Below, piece by piece: positions 9,301-16,406 of a stretch of 64,000 nt of DNA. The translations under genes were made by a program, and so were the position numbers. Each line of letters starts with the position of its first letter. The stretch's first letter is position 1. A model generated the notes under the pieces. It was not told where the DNA came from, did no database searches, and saw only the letters and a list, made by a program, of their open reading frames with translations. The stretch comes from Verrucomicrobiales bacterium (lineage in GTDB: Bacteria; Verrucomicrobiota; Verrucomicrobiia; Limisphaerales; J093): positions 186,001-250,000 of the forward strand of contig JACKPV010000023.1 of the NCBI GenBank assembly GCA_024233305.1, in the 5' to 3' direction.

Positions 9301-9655
9301 TGGCCAGGGTGTGGTTCGCCGCGAGGCCCTTGTCGAACTGGTTGTCGCGCACGTTGGCGTGGCCCTGGTGCACCCCCAGCAGGAGGCTGGCGCGCGACGG
9401 GGCGCACACGGGCGCCGGGCAGTAGTGGTGGGTGAGCCGGATGCCCTCGTTGGCAAGTCCGTCCAGCTTCGGCGTGAAGTGCCAGGGTTCGGCGGGATCG
9501 TTGGCCGCGGCGCGCTGCTGTTGAAAAAAGACGCCGAGGTCGCCCCAACCCAGGTCATCGACCAGCACGAAGAGGATGTTCGGTTGCGCGGCCCGCGGCG
9601 CGACGGTCGCCATGATCAGCGCGGCCCCCAGGAGGATGAATGAACGGACTGACAT
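6302..9655 (-). CDS. Large multidomain sulfatase with PA14, cadherin-like and LamG domains
   Basis: A 1117-residue exported protein. A signal peptide (1-22) is followed by a type I sulfatase domain (about 24-520). It has the calcium-binding VDDLGWGD, the formylglycine motif CAPSR at 84-88, GKWGL, and a TSDNGN metal site. Next come a PA14-like carbohydrate-binding domain (about 570-690), a cadherin/VCBS-like domain (ITIEVLANDGDD to FRYTISDGD, about 695-780) and a LamG/concanavalin-like domain (about 800-965). The tail DDDGDG..LLEYALGG is common at the C-terminus of verrucomicrobial secreted proteins. The enzyme should remove sulfate esters from polysaccharide. CAPSR in place of CTPSR is a normal variant. 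Two or three ligand-binding domains suggest attachment to large sulfated glycans. Confidence 0.88.
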   Translation of the reverse strand: MSVRSFILLGAALIMATVAPRAAQPNILFVLVDDLGWGDLGVFFQQQRAAANDPAEPWHFTPKLDGLANEGIRLTHHYCPAPVCAPSRASLLLGVHQGHANVRDNQFDKGLAANHTLATVLRQAGYATVAIGKWGLQGDGAAPRWEAHPLARGFDDYFGYIRHVDGHEHYPKEGKYRGTKEVYANYTNLTPQLDKCYTADLFTARAKHWITAHAAAQPDRPFFMYLAYDTPHAVIELPTMAYPDGGGLDGGLQWRGVPGAMINTAGGVIDSYYHPDYASRTYDPGDGVRPWPDVYQRYATCVRRLDDCVGDLVQLLKDLRLDDNTLVVFTSDNGNSAESYLAESFRPDFFNGFGPFDGIKRDCWEGGVRVPLIARWPARIPAGRFSRLPSSFPDWLPTFAEMAGLPAPARTDGVSLLPTLTGAGIQRTPTVYVEYFQGGTTPGYDEFARAHRGRRRNQMQVLRDGDFVGVRYDIGGPADDFEIYDVANDPQELRNLGGDPAFAARQQAMQDRVLRLRRPEASAPRPYDAEPVPALAITQAANGVVWQAYEGDFPWVPEFTQLPAAARGTNATPSVEVRATGTPAGLLFTGYLRAPVTGDYTFHLATDTGALLRLHEATLIDADFGHAAGSEVTGDIRLAAGLHPFRLYYRHGAGQGAGLTLEWRGPGFDRQAVPPAAFFIDGVPGPRPPDAQDDQARTPQNQAITIEVLANDGDDGTPEPLQVTHLETPRAGTARVDDAQRVTYTPRSGFLGEDRFRYTISDGDQSAGAEVRVDVFFPDDEYWFPFNQLEGMRTGSAAGNRSISLLGYAGAATPWVAGRFGRGLSLDGATQLGRIEGFPGFLETAPRTVAAWIKTTAGNAPIVGWGPKSPGEKWIFLVHGTGQLRVEIEGGFIVGNTVVNDGRWHHVACTFADDGSPNVTDVKLYVDGEAQTPTQTGSQTVRTGAAGEVLVGSDVQGRHFSGGLDELRLFPRALGPGEVKALAVADHQSAAAWHRRHFGMAPVDWQTDDDGDGAPRLLEYALGGQPWLADAAELALQPEVAGDRLQLRSRRLLNGVHELVYALEISPDLTAWMPERVGALATAPWPGRPDLEEVHYQIERSVTGAAALYVRLRVALL

Positions 9656-9661
9656 GCCGCC

Positions 9662-9690
9662 ACTCTGACGCGGAACCCGCCCCGCGAAAA
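9662..9690 (-). promoter_or_regulatory. Possible promoter of the sulfatase gene
   Basis: On the minus strand: TTTTCG (9690-9685), 17 bases, CAGAGT (9667-9662), 6 bases, then the ATG at 9655. The hexamers are weak, but the geometry equals that of stronger cases in this window. Confidence 0.28.
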
Positions 9691-9762
9691 CCCCGAATCA
9701 CCGGGCCCGATGGCCGCGGGGACGATCAAAACCGAAGGAGAGCGGCGCCCCGCCGCGGGCGC

Positions 9763-9798
9763 GATTCAATCCACCAGAGCCGCCGGCGTGCAGTCGGC
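9763..9798 (+). repeat. 36-base interspersed palindromic repeat, copy 1
   Basis: Begins GATTCAA and ends in a GCCG-CG-AGTCGGC core that can fold on itself. It matches the copy at 63963-63998 at 29 of 36 positions. It lies in the gap between the divergent sulfatase and oxidoreductase genes. Confidence 0.6.
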
Positions 9799-9880
9799 CC
9801 CGGTACCCGGGTTGGTCGGCGCGACCAATTTCCGGGTGCACGGGAGGCGGGGCGCGTGATACGTTACCGACCGAAATTCC

Positions 9881-11296
9881 ATGCCGAGCAATGCTTCGAT
9901 TCGCGCGTTCAACCGCCGCCGTTTTCTGGGCCTGGCCTCCACCGTGACCGCAGCGACCGTGGTTCCCCGGCGCGTCCTTGGCGGCGCCGGGAACGTGCCG
10001 CCCAGCGATCGTCTGAACGTTGCCATTATTGGCGCCGGTGGACAGGGCATCACCAACCTGAAGGAGTTGCTGCGGCATCCCGACGTCCAGATCGCCGCCC
10101 TCTGTGACGTCGCCGAGTTCTGGGACAACAGCCACCTTTACTACCGGCACCATGGCGGGCGCGGGCCGGCCAAACGCGCCCTCGAGGAGCACCATCGCGA
10201 CGCCGGGACCGCCCGTCCGCCGGCGGTCGGGATGCACGTGGATTATCGTCGCATGCTCGAGCGGTCCGGGCGCGACATCGATGCGGTCCTGATCGCCGCG
10301 CCCAACCACATCCATGCCGTGGCGGCCAGGGCGGCGATGCAGGCTGGCAAGGGGGTTTACTGTGAGAAGCCGCTGACGCATTCGATTTACGAAGCCCGGC
10401 GGCTGGCGCAGGTGGCCCGGGAAACGGGGGTGGCCACGCAGATGGGCAACCAGGGCCATTCCACCGATGACATCCGGCGGGCGGTCGAGTGGGTGCGGGC
10501 CGGGGCAATCGGTCCCGTGCGCGAAGTGCATGCCTGGCGCGGCGGGCCCAACCGGGCCGTGCCGAAGGAGCGACCCACCGACACGCCCCCCGTGCCCGAG
10601 GGACTGAACTGGGATTTGTGGCTGGGACCCGCGCCGGAACGTCCGTTCCACCCGGTCTACGCGCCGCTGATGTTCCACTATTGGTGGGATTTCGGCACGG
10701 GCACGCTGGGCAACTTCGGCTGCCACACGCTCGATACCGCGGTCTGGGCACTGGACCTCGGGCATCCGTCGATGGTCGAGGCCAGTTCCTCGCCGCTCAG
10801 TTCCGAGACAACCCCCGAGGCGGCGATGTACCACTACGTGTTTCCACCGCGCGGGACACAGCCGGCGGTCGACCTCTTCTGGTATGACGGCGGGTTGCGT
10901 CCGCCTCGCCCGGTCGGCCTCGAACCCGACCGGGATCTCCCGCACGAGGGCGGCTCATTGCTGGTGGGCGACGAGGGCGCGATTCTGTCGGGGGTGTGGA
11001 GCGCGTCGCCACGCATCATCCCGGAGGCGAAGATGCGCGCGTTTACCCCGCCGCCGCCGAGCCTGCCACGGTCGGGCGGACATCACCGCGACTGGATCGA
11101 GGCCTGCAAGGGCGGCCCGGAGGCGAGCGGTCACTTCGCGTATGCCGCCCGGTTGACGGAAATTGTGTTGTTGGGGGCGGTGGCCCTGCGCACGGGGGAG
11201 ACGGTCCACTGGGACGGTCCCGCCATGCGCGCAGTGAACCTGCCCGAGGCCGAGGCCCTCGTTCACGGGCATTTCCGGAAAGGTTGGGAGATTTGA
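9881..11296 (+). CDS. Gfo/Idh/MocA family oxidoreductase, Tat-exported
   Basis: A 471-residue NAD(P)-dependent oxidoreductase of the Gfo/Idh/MocA superfamily. These proteins act on sugars, inositols and related carbonyl compounds. A Tat signal (NRRRFLG, residues 11-17, then a hydrophobic run) precedes the Rossmann nucleotide-binding motif GAGGQG at 51-56. The EKP motif typical of the family occurs in YCEKPLTHS at about 165. The C-terminal half contains WDLWLGPAP, YWWDFGTGTLGNFGCHTLD and the HHRDWIEACKGG segment. These are typical of the large subgroup of exported Gfo/Idh proteins in Planctomycetes and Verrucomicrobia. It has a 225-base divergent promoter region with the sulfatase, which suggests shared use in polysaccharide breakdown. 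Confidence 0.85.
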   Translation: MPSNASIRAFNRRRFLGLASTVTAATVVPRRVLGGAGNVPPSDRLNVAIIGAGGQGITNLKELLRHPDVQIAALCDVAEFWDNSHLYYRHHGGRGPAKRALEEHHRDAGTARPPAVGMHVDYRRMLERSGRDIDAVLIAAPNHIHAVAARAAMQAGKGVYCEKPLTHSIYEARRLAQVARETGVATQMGNQGHSTDDIRRAVEWVRAGAIGPVREVHAWRGGPNRAVPKERPTDTPPVPEGLNWDLWLGPAPERPFHPVYAPLMFHYWWDFGTGTLGNFGCHTLDTAVWALDLGHPSMVEASSSPLSSETTPEAAMYHYVFPPRGTQPAVDLFWYDGGLRPPRPVGLEPDRDLPHEGGSLLVGDEGAILSGVWSASPRIIPEAKMRAFTPPPPSLPRSGGHHRDWIEACKGGPEASGHFAYAARLTEIVLLGAVALRTGETVHWDGPAMRAVNLPEAEALVHGHFRKGWEI

Positions 11297-11693
11297 TGCG
11301 CCCCCTCGCGAGCGCCGGTCTGCTGGTTGGGCTGGCGGGGCGGACCGCTCCGGGTGCCCGGGCCTGCCCGACCCTGCTGGCGGGGCGGCGTCAGGCCGGC
11401 ACGACCTGGGGGGAAGCGCCCGGGAGCGGTTCGGAGGATGGCGGGGTGAGAAGGGCGTTTCGCGGAGACTTTTCTTGCGTCGGGGGGAGCGCCGTGGCAG
11501 TGTCGCGCCCATGTCGGCCGGGACTTGGTTAACGCTCACCTCGCCGGGCTCTTGGTGGCTGTGCGTTGGCGTGCAGAGACCATTCGAGCCGCGAGATTTC
11601 TGTTTGACATTGCGGAGTGATGACCTTAGAAGACAACAACCTTTCGAGGATACAGAAACGCGTGCGGAACGTCCGTTCTGAGGAAGACGATTT
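11297..11693. other. Intergenic stretch upstream of the exopolysaccharide cluster
   Basis: 397 bases without a convincing gene. The last 90 bases hold the promoter candidate at 11604-11632. The rest shows no recognisable site. Confidence 0.4.
11604..11632 (+). promoter_or_regulatory. Sigma-70-like promoter for the exopolysaccharide cluster
   Basis: A perfect TTGACA (11604-11609), a 17-base spacer and TAGAAG (11627-11632), in a locally A+T-richer stretch. The start codon of the barrel gene lies about 60 bases downstream, so this transcript would carry a normal leader. Confidence 0.5.
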
Positions 11694-12988
11694 ATGAAAA
11701 AGCTGATTACCTGTGCCAGTTTGGCGGCTGTGGGGGCAATGACGGTTGACGCTCAGCCGATTGGCGAGCCGTCCACATCAAAGCTGTGGAGCGTGTCGGC
11801 CAAGCTGCGGGGATTCTACGACGACAACTACAACACGGGTCCGGACGCGGGCTCGGCCGGGTCCCGGCCGGCGAAGCGGGACAGCTGGGGCGTCATTTTC
11901 TCGCCCTCGGTCGGGTTCAACGTGCTCAAGGAGCAGACGACCATGAACGCCCGCGTGGACTATGATCTTCGTTGGTACGAGGATCGCACGGAGAACGAGA
12001 TCGACAACACCGTGCGCGCGGACCTCCAGTTGTTCCACGATTTCACCGAGAGCTACCGGCTCGAGTTGAAAGAGCAGTTCGTCTACGCCCAGGAACCGGA
12101 GGTGCTCGAGCCCGGCATGCAGACGGCGTTTCTCCGCACGGACAACAGCAACATCCGCAACTACGCCGCCATCGGCTTCCTGAGCGACTTCAGCGAGACC
12201 ATGGGATCGCGGGTGGGCTACGAGAACACCATCCTCGACTACGAAGAGGAAGGCGACGGCAGCCGGTCAGCGCTGCTCGATCGCATGCAGCACCTGATTT
12301 CGGTGGATCTGCGTCGGCACTTCCAGCCGACCACCACCGGTTTGGTGGGGTATCAGTACGGCATCATCGACATGACGAGCGATGACCGCCTGGCGAATCC
12401 GATCTTCGTCGGACTTCCTCCGGCCCAAGTGCCCACGGCGGATTTCCGCAACCAGACCTCGCACTACGGCTTCGTCGGCGTGGATCATCGCATGAGCACC
12501 ACCCTTTCCACGCAGGCGCGGGTGGGTGTGCAGTATGCCGACTACGACAATGCCGGGCGAAGACTACCTCGCGCCTTACGCGGATGTGGCGCTCAGCTAC
12601 GTCTTACCGCGAGGGCAGCCGGGTGATGTTCGGTGTCCGGCACGGGATCAGCCCCACGGACGTCGCCATGAGCACCGCCGGGCAGTCCGGCACCACGTTG
12701 GCCACCGAGACCACCCTGGTCTACGCGGCAATTTCCCACCGCATCGCGCCCAAGCTGATTGGCTACGTGCGGGGTTCCTGGCAGGGCATGCAGTACCTTG
12801 GGGGAGCTTACGACGGCGAGTTTGACAACTTCATCAACGTCGACGTGAACCTGACCTACGAGCTCAACCGCAACGTGGCTCTCGAAGCTGGTTACCTGTT
12901 CGACGACCTGATGTCTGACATCACGGACGGTGGCGACCGGTCTTACACTCGGAACCGCGGTTACGTCGGGGTCAAGGCAACCTACTGA
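11694..12988 (+). pseudogene. Outer-membrane beta-barrel protein of the exopolysaccharide cluster, frame broken twice
   Basis: The protein begins with a signal peptide (LITCASLAAVGAMTVDA) and continues with amphipathic, aromatic-rich strands typical of an outer-membrane barrel (LRGFYDDNYNTG, VDYDLRWYEDRTENE, SYRLELKEQFVYAQEPE). The frame is intact to about 12555. It then runs on correctly only if one G in GGG (12555-12557) and one T in TT (12604-12605) are removed. This gives GEDYLAPYADVALSYV followed by YREGSRVMFG through to a C-terminal GYVGVKATY. Corrected length is about 430 residues. Barrels of this kind accompany Wzc/Wza-type genes in PEP-CTERM-linked exopolysaccharide loci. Two single-base insertions in short homopolymers 50 bases apart could equally be sequencing errors. 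Confidence 0.7.
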
Positions 12989-13010
12989 TCCTCTCCGATT
13001 GAGCGTCTTC

Positions 13011-13049
13011 GGGAGGCTGGGCGTTTTGATCTAGCCTCCCTTTTTCTTT
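13011..13049 (+). terminator. Rho-independent terminator or attenuator in front of the co-polymerase gene
   Basis: GGGAGGCT (13011-13018) pairs perfectly with AGCCTCCC (13033-13040), and TTTTTCTTT follows (13041-13049). The next start codon is at 13053, so the hairpin and T-run occupy the place of the ribosome binding site of the following gene. Confidence 0.75.
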
Positions 13050-13052
13050 GCC

Positions 13053-15305
13053 ATGGAATCCTCGAACCAGAATCCGCGTCCGCAGGCTGAGTTCCACTTC
13101 CTCGATTACTGGCGCATTATTCGCATCCGGAAGACCGTCATCCTGGCGGTCTGGTTGCTGGTGGTGCTGACCACGGCCGCCGTGACCCTCGTGCTGAAGC
13201 CCACCTTCAGCAGCACCGTGCGGATCGAGGTCGAGAAGGACACCATGGACATCGACCCGCTCGGTGGGCGGCAGCAGGATACGGGGTTCGATCCCTATTT
13301 CATGGCGACCGAGTTCGAGAAGATCCTCTCGACCTCGGTGCTGATGCCCATCATCACCAACACCGCCAGCGGGCACGACTTCATCGCCAAGTGGACCGAT
13401 CGCCTCGGTCTCAAGGACGGCGAGCGTCTCACTTTGGACGAGGCCTATGCCTACTTGCGCCGGAACGTCGACGTCGATCAATCGCGCAACACGAAGCTGG
13501 TCGAACTCACGGTCTTCAGCCCCGAGAAGCAGGAAGCTGCGGACTTGGCCAACCTGATCGTCGAATCATACAAGGGCTGGCGTGAAAGGACCCGGCTCAG
13601 TTATGTCAACAGCGCGATCAAGGTGCTGCAGGATCAGGAAAAGGAGCAGGACAAGAAAGTGGCCGAGCTGCAGGCGGAGGTGGAGGAACTTCGGGAGCGC
13701 GACAACATTCCAGATTCCCTCGCCAATTCGGCCACGGGCTACCAGGCCTCCCTCGAACGGGAGCAGTTGAGTGTGCTGTTGCAGGCCCTCACCCGCGCCC
13801 AAGCGGACCGGGTCTTCTACACTGCGAAACTCGACGAGCTGGAGGCGGTTCGGAAAGAGGGAGACGAGGGATTGCGGCAGGCGATCCTGACCGTGGTCAG
13901 CGGCGAACAGATCCTCCCCGGACTCATGCAGGATTTCAACGTCGTGGACCAGACGCTCACCAAGCTTCAGGAGAGCTACTCGGACGAGCATCCGCAAGTG
14001 AAGGAAGCGAAGGCGCTGAAGCAGAAAATCCAGGACCAGATTGCGTCCCGCGTGGACGGCATGATGGAAGGCCTCCGGGCCAATGTTAAGGCCGCGGACG
14101 CCAACTACAACATGGTCAGCAACCAGGTGGCCCAGGTGAAGTCCGAGGTGGCCGCCCAGGCGGGTACCTACAGCGAGTATTTTGAAAAGAAACGCGATCT
14201 GGAGAACCAGCAACGGATCCGCGATGCCGTGTTTCTCCGCAAACTGCAGGAGGGCATCGACGCCAAGCTGCCGACGGAATCCATCGTGAAGGTCGTCGAT
14301 CATGCGCGTCCCGCCCGCCGTCCGGTCCGTCCCAACATCACCATCAACCTGGGGCTCGGTATCGTCTTCGGCTTGATCATGGGCATCGCGCTCGCGTTCT
14401 TCATCGAATACCTCGACACCAGCGTCAAGACCATCGACGACGTCGAGCGGGCGATGGACGCCGCGGTGGTGGGGGTCATTCCGCAGAACGTCGGTCTGCT
14501 GGTCCGGGACGGTCCCGACAGCCCGCATGCCGAAGCCTATCGTGTGTTGCGGACCAACGTCCTGTTCTCACGCAAGGAGCCCAGCGCCAACACCGTCACG
14601 GTGGTGAGCGGCGGCGCCGGCGAAGGCAAGTCCACCACCATCTTCAACCTGGCGACGGTGTTTGCCCAGAACGGGGAACGAGTGTTGCTGGTCGACTCCG
14701 ACCTGCGGCGGCCCAGCTTGCACAAGTTCCTCAACGTCTCGAACAGCGTTGGGTTGACCAACTTCCTCCTGAAGCAGAACACGATGGAGGAGGTCATCCA
14801 GACTACGTCCATGGCCACCTTGGACTTCCTGCCCAGCGGCAAGCTGCCGAGCAGCGCCCTCGGCATTCTGAACTCGGCGCGCATGAAGGAGTTCGTGGAC
14901 GAGGTTCGCTCGCGCTATGATTTCGTGTTCTTCGATTCGCCGCCGATCATGGGCGTCAGTGACGCGTCCATTCTGACCAGCGTGGTGGACATGACCCTGC
15001 TGGTGATTCAATACCGCAAGTACCCGCAGGCCATGACTCTCCGCGCAAAGCAGATGGTGCAGAAGGTGGGCGGCACTCTGCTGGGGATCGTGTTGAACAA
15101 CATCAACATTTCCCAGGATTCCTATTACTACTACTACAGCGGCTACTACTACGATTACTATTACGGCTCGAGCAGCAAGAGCAGCAAGGGCCGCAAGCGG
15201 CGTTCGAAGCCCGGTTCCTCCGGGAAGGATCGCGGCGGCAAGGCGCCCCGCCCGGATGCGGACGCCGACAGCGAGGAAGCCGTCGAGATCAAACAGAAGT
15301 TCTGA
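13053..15305 (+). CDS. Exopolysaccharide co-polymerase with fused BY-type tyrosine kinase (Wzc/GumC-like)
   Basis: A 750-residue inner-membrane protein that controls chain length in polysaccharide synthesis and autophosphorylates on tyrosine. A Wzz domain with a first transmembrane helix (about 26-48), a long periplasmic coiled region (about 190-400) and a second helix (about 428-452) precede the kinase. The kinase has Walker A GGAGEGKSTT (about 519-528), Walker A' LLVDSDLRRPS (about 546-556) and Walker B FVFFDSPP (about 625-632). The tail has 11 tyrosines in 16 residues (about 690-705), the usual autophosphorylation cluster, followed by an unusually basic, Ser/Lys/Arg-rich extension. It lies between the barrel and Wza-like genes. 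No Shine-Dalgarno is seen because a terminator hairpin ends 3 bases before the ATG. Confidence 0.9.
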   Translation: MESSNQNPRPQAEFHFLDYWRIIRIRKTVILAVWLLVVLTTAAVTLVLKPTFSSTVRIEVEKDTMDIDPLGGRQQDTGFDPYFMATEFEKILSTSVLMPIITNTASGHDFIAKWTDRLGLKDGERLTLDEAYAYLRRNVDVDQSRNTKLVELTVFSPEKQEAADLANLIVESYKGWRERTRLSYVNSAIKVLQDQEKEQDKKVAELQAEVEELRERDNIPDSLANSATGYQASLEREQLSVLLQALTRAQADRVFYTAKLDELEAVRKEGDEGLRQAILTVVSGEQILPGLMQDFNVVDQTLTKLQESYSDEHPQVKEAKALKQKIQDQIASRVDGMMEGLRANVKAADANYNMVSNQVAQVKSEVAAQAGTYSEYFEKKRDLENQQRIRDAVFLRKLQEGIDAKLPTESIVKVVDHARPARRPVRPNITINLGLGIVFGLIMGIALAFFIEYLDTSVKTIDDVERAMDAAVVGVIPQNVGLLVRDGPDSPHAEAYRVLRTNVLFSRKEPSANTVTVVSGGAGEGKSTTIFNLATVFAQNGERVLLVDSDLRRPSLHKFLNVSNSVGLTNFLLKQNTMEEVIQTTSMATLDFLPSGKLPSSALGILNSARMKEFVDEVRSRYDFVFFDSPPIMGVSDASILTSVVDMTLLVIQYRKYPQAMTLRAKQMVQKVGGTLLGIVLNNINISQDSYYYYYSGYYYDYYYGSSSKSSKGRKRRSKPGSSGKDRGGKAPRPDADADSEEAVEIKQKF

Positions 15306-15306
15306 T

Positions 15307-15335
15307 TTGCGCGCGCCCTTCCGGCACGCTAGGAA
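15307..15335 (+). promoter_or_regulatory. Promoter just upstream of the Wza-like gene, near-leaderless
   Basis: TTGCGC (15307-15312), 17 bases, TAGGAA (15330-15335), then 6 bases to the ATG at 15342. The AGGA inside the -10 could also serve as a Shine-Dalgarno on read-through transcripts, so the site is ambiguous. Confidence 0.4.
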
Positions 15336-15341
15336 ATACGC

Positions 15342-15953
15342 ATGAGTTCGATGCAGATGGTTCTGAGGACCTGGTGGGCGATCCTGTTGGGCGTGGTTGC
15401 CGTCGGCCTGCTGGCCGGCTGTGGCGGCGTCAAGGTTTACACGGGCGAAAACGCCGCCCAAAGCGAGCTGCCGGAAGGGATCGACATCATCCGCGTGGGC
15501 GACCGCGTCCAGGTGGTGTTCACCGATGTGGTGGCGCCGCCGCCGGCGGTCGAGCAGCGGGTGCGGGAAAACGGCACCATCAACCTGGCTTACAACGAGA
15601 CCTTTGTGGCTGCGGGCAAGAGCATCAGCGCCCTCGAAGAGGAGATTCATGACGCGTTCATGAAGTACTTCAACCGCATCACGGTGACGGTGCGCATCGA
15701 GGGACGGGTGATCCATGTCGGCGGGCAGGTCCGGATGCCGGGTCGGTTCGATTATGTGGGCAACATGAGCACCCTGGACGCGATCAAAGTGGCGGGGGAT
15801 TTCACGGATTTCGCGCGACGGACACGGGTCAAAGTGACGCGGGCTGATGGCACGGAGGTCGTGGTTGATTGTAAGCAGGCGCTGGACAATCCCCGGATGG
15901 ATGCGCCGCTCTATCCCGGTGACAGCGTATACGTGCCGCGCAAGATTCTCTGA
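15342..15953 (+). CDS. Wza-like polysaccharide export lipoprotein
   Basis: A 203-residue protein with a lipoprotein signal (LLAGCGG, lipid-carrying Cys at about residue 27). A polysaccharide biosynthesis/export domain follows (IIRVGDRVQVVFTDV, RENGTINLAYNETFVAAGKSI). One SLBB-type domain comes next (VIHVGGQVRMPGRFDYVG, TLDAIKVAGDFTDFA), and the sequence ends YPGDSVYVPRKIL. This family forms the outer-membrane or periplasmic channel through which the polymer leaves the cell. It is short compared with E. coli Wza, which has more SLBB repeats, but normal for the small bacterial versions. It follows the co-polymerase by 36 bases, and its stop codon overlaps the next start (TGATG). Confidence 0.9.
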   Translation: MSSMQMVLRTWWAILLGVVAVGLLAGCGGVKVYTGENAAQSELPEGIDIIRVGDRVQVVFTDVVAPPPAVEQRVRENGTINLAYNETFVAAGKSISALEEEIHDAFMKYFNRITVTVRIEGRVIHVGGQVRMPGRFDYVGNMSTLDAIKVAGDFTDFARRTRVKVTRADGTEVVVDCKQALDNPRMDAPLYPGDSVYVPRKIL

Positions 15954-16342
15954 TGTTCGCCTTGAGGATTCTCAACGGCCGGACGGCGGGTCAGGAAGTC
16001 CTGATCCGCCGTTTTCCGTTTTTGGTGGGACGATCGGCCCGGGCGCATCTCCGGCTGGATGCGGCGGGCGTCTGGGAGGAGCATTTGCGGCTGGCGATGG
16101 ACAGCGACAAGACCGTGCAGGTGGCGGCGGTCGGCCCGGCCATCGTGCGCCTCAATGGGGAGACGGTGGCGACGGCGGCGCTGCGCACGGGGGATGTCAT
16201 CGAGTTGGGCGGGAGCCGCGTGCAGTTTTGGCTGGGGCCGGTCGCCCAGAAGGGGGTGCGGTGGCGCGAAACGACCGTCTGGCTGGCGCTCGCGGGAGTG
16301 ACGCTCATCGAGTGCATCCTGGCCTTCGGGCTCCCGCAATAG
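15953..16342 (+). CDS. Small FHA-domain protein with C-terminal membrane helix
   Basis: A 129-residue protein. Residues 1-95 form a forkhead-associated domain (LRILNGRTAGQEVLIRRFPFLVGRSARAHLRL, then the EEHLRLAMD and VIELGGSRVQFWLG parts), which would bind phosphothreonine-type phosphopeptides. The usual GR-S-H signature is altered: GRSARAHL keeps GRS, and the SxxH of canonical domains is replaced by EEHLR. Residues 108-126 form one transmembrane helix. The start codon shares two bases with the stop of the Wza-like gene, so the two are translationally coupled. An FHA protein directly behind a BY-kinase and export lipoprotein suggests phosphorylation-linked control of polysaccharide export. 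Confidence 0.75.
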   Translation: MFALRILNGRTAGQEVLIRRFPFLVGRSARAHLRLDAAGVWEEHLRLAMDSDKTVQVAAVGPAIVRLNGETVATAALRTGDVIELGGSRVQFWLGPVAQKGVRWRETTVWLALAGVTLIECILAFGLPQ

Positions 16343-16371
16343 GTGGTTGCGGCGGCGGCCTTGCGACGGGC

Positions 16372-16400
16372 TTTACGCGGCGCTTCGGTTCGGCTATCAC
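16372..16400 (+). promoter_or_regulatory. Promoter of the CinA-like gene, near-leaderless
   Basis: TTTACG (16372-16377), 17 bases, TATCAC (16395-16400), then 6 bases to the ATG at 16407. Confidence 0.42.
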
Positions 16401-16406
16401 CCTCGC

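Noticed and set aside
6518..9643. A 1041-codon open frame on the plus strand inside the sulfatase
   Set aside because: Its content is Arg/Val/Gly/His-rich noise, while the minus strand encodes a clear multidomain sulfatase over the same DNA.
15121..15200. Tyr-codon run as a DNA microsatellite
   Set aside because: The TAC/TAT run encodes the functional tyrosine cluster expected at a BY-kinase C-terminus, so it is explained by the protein.
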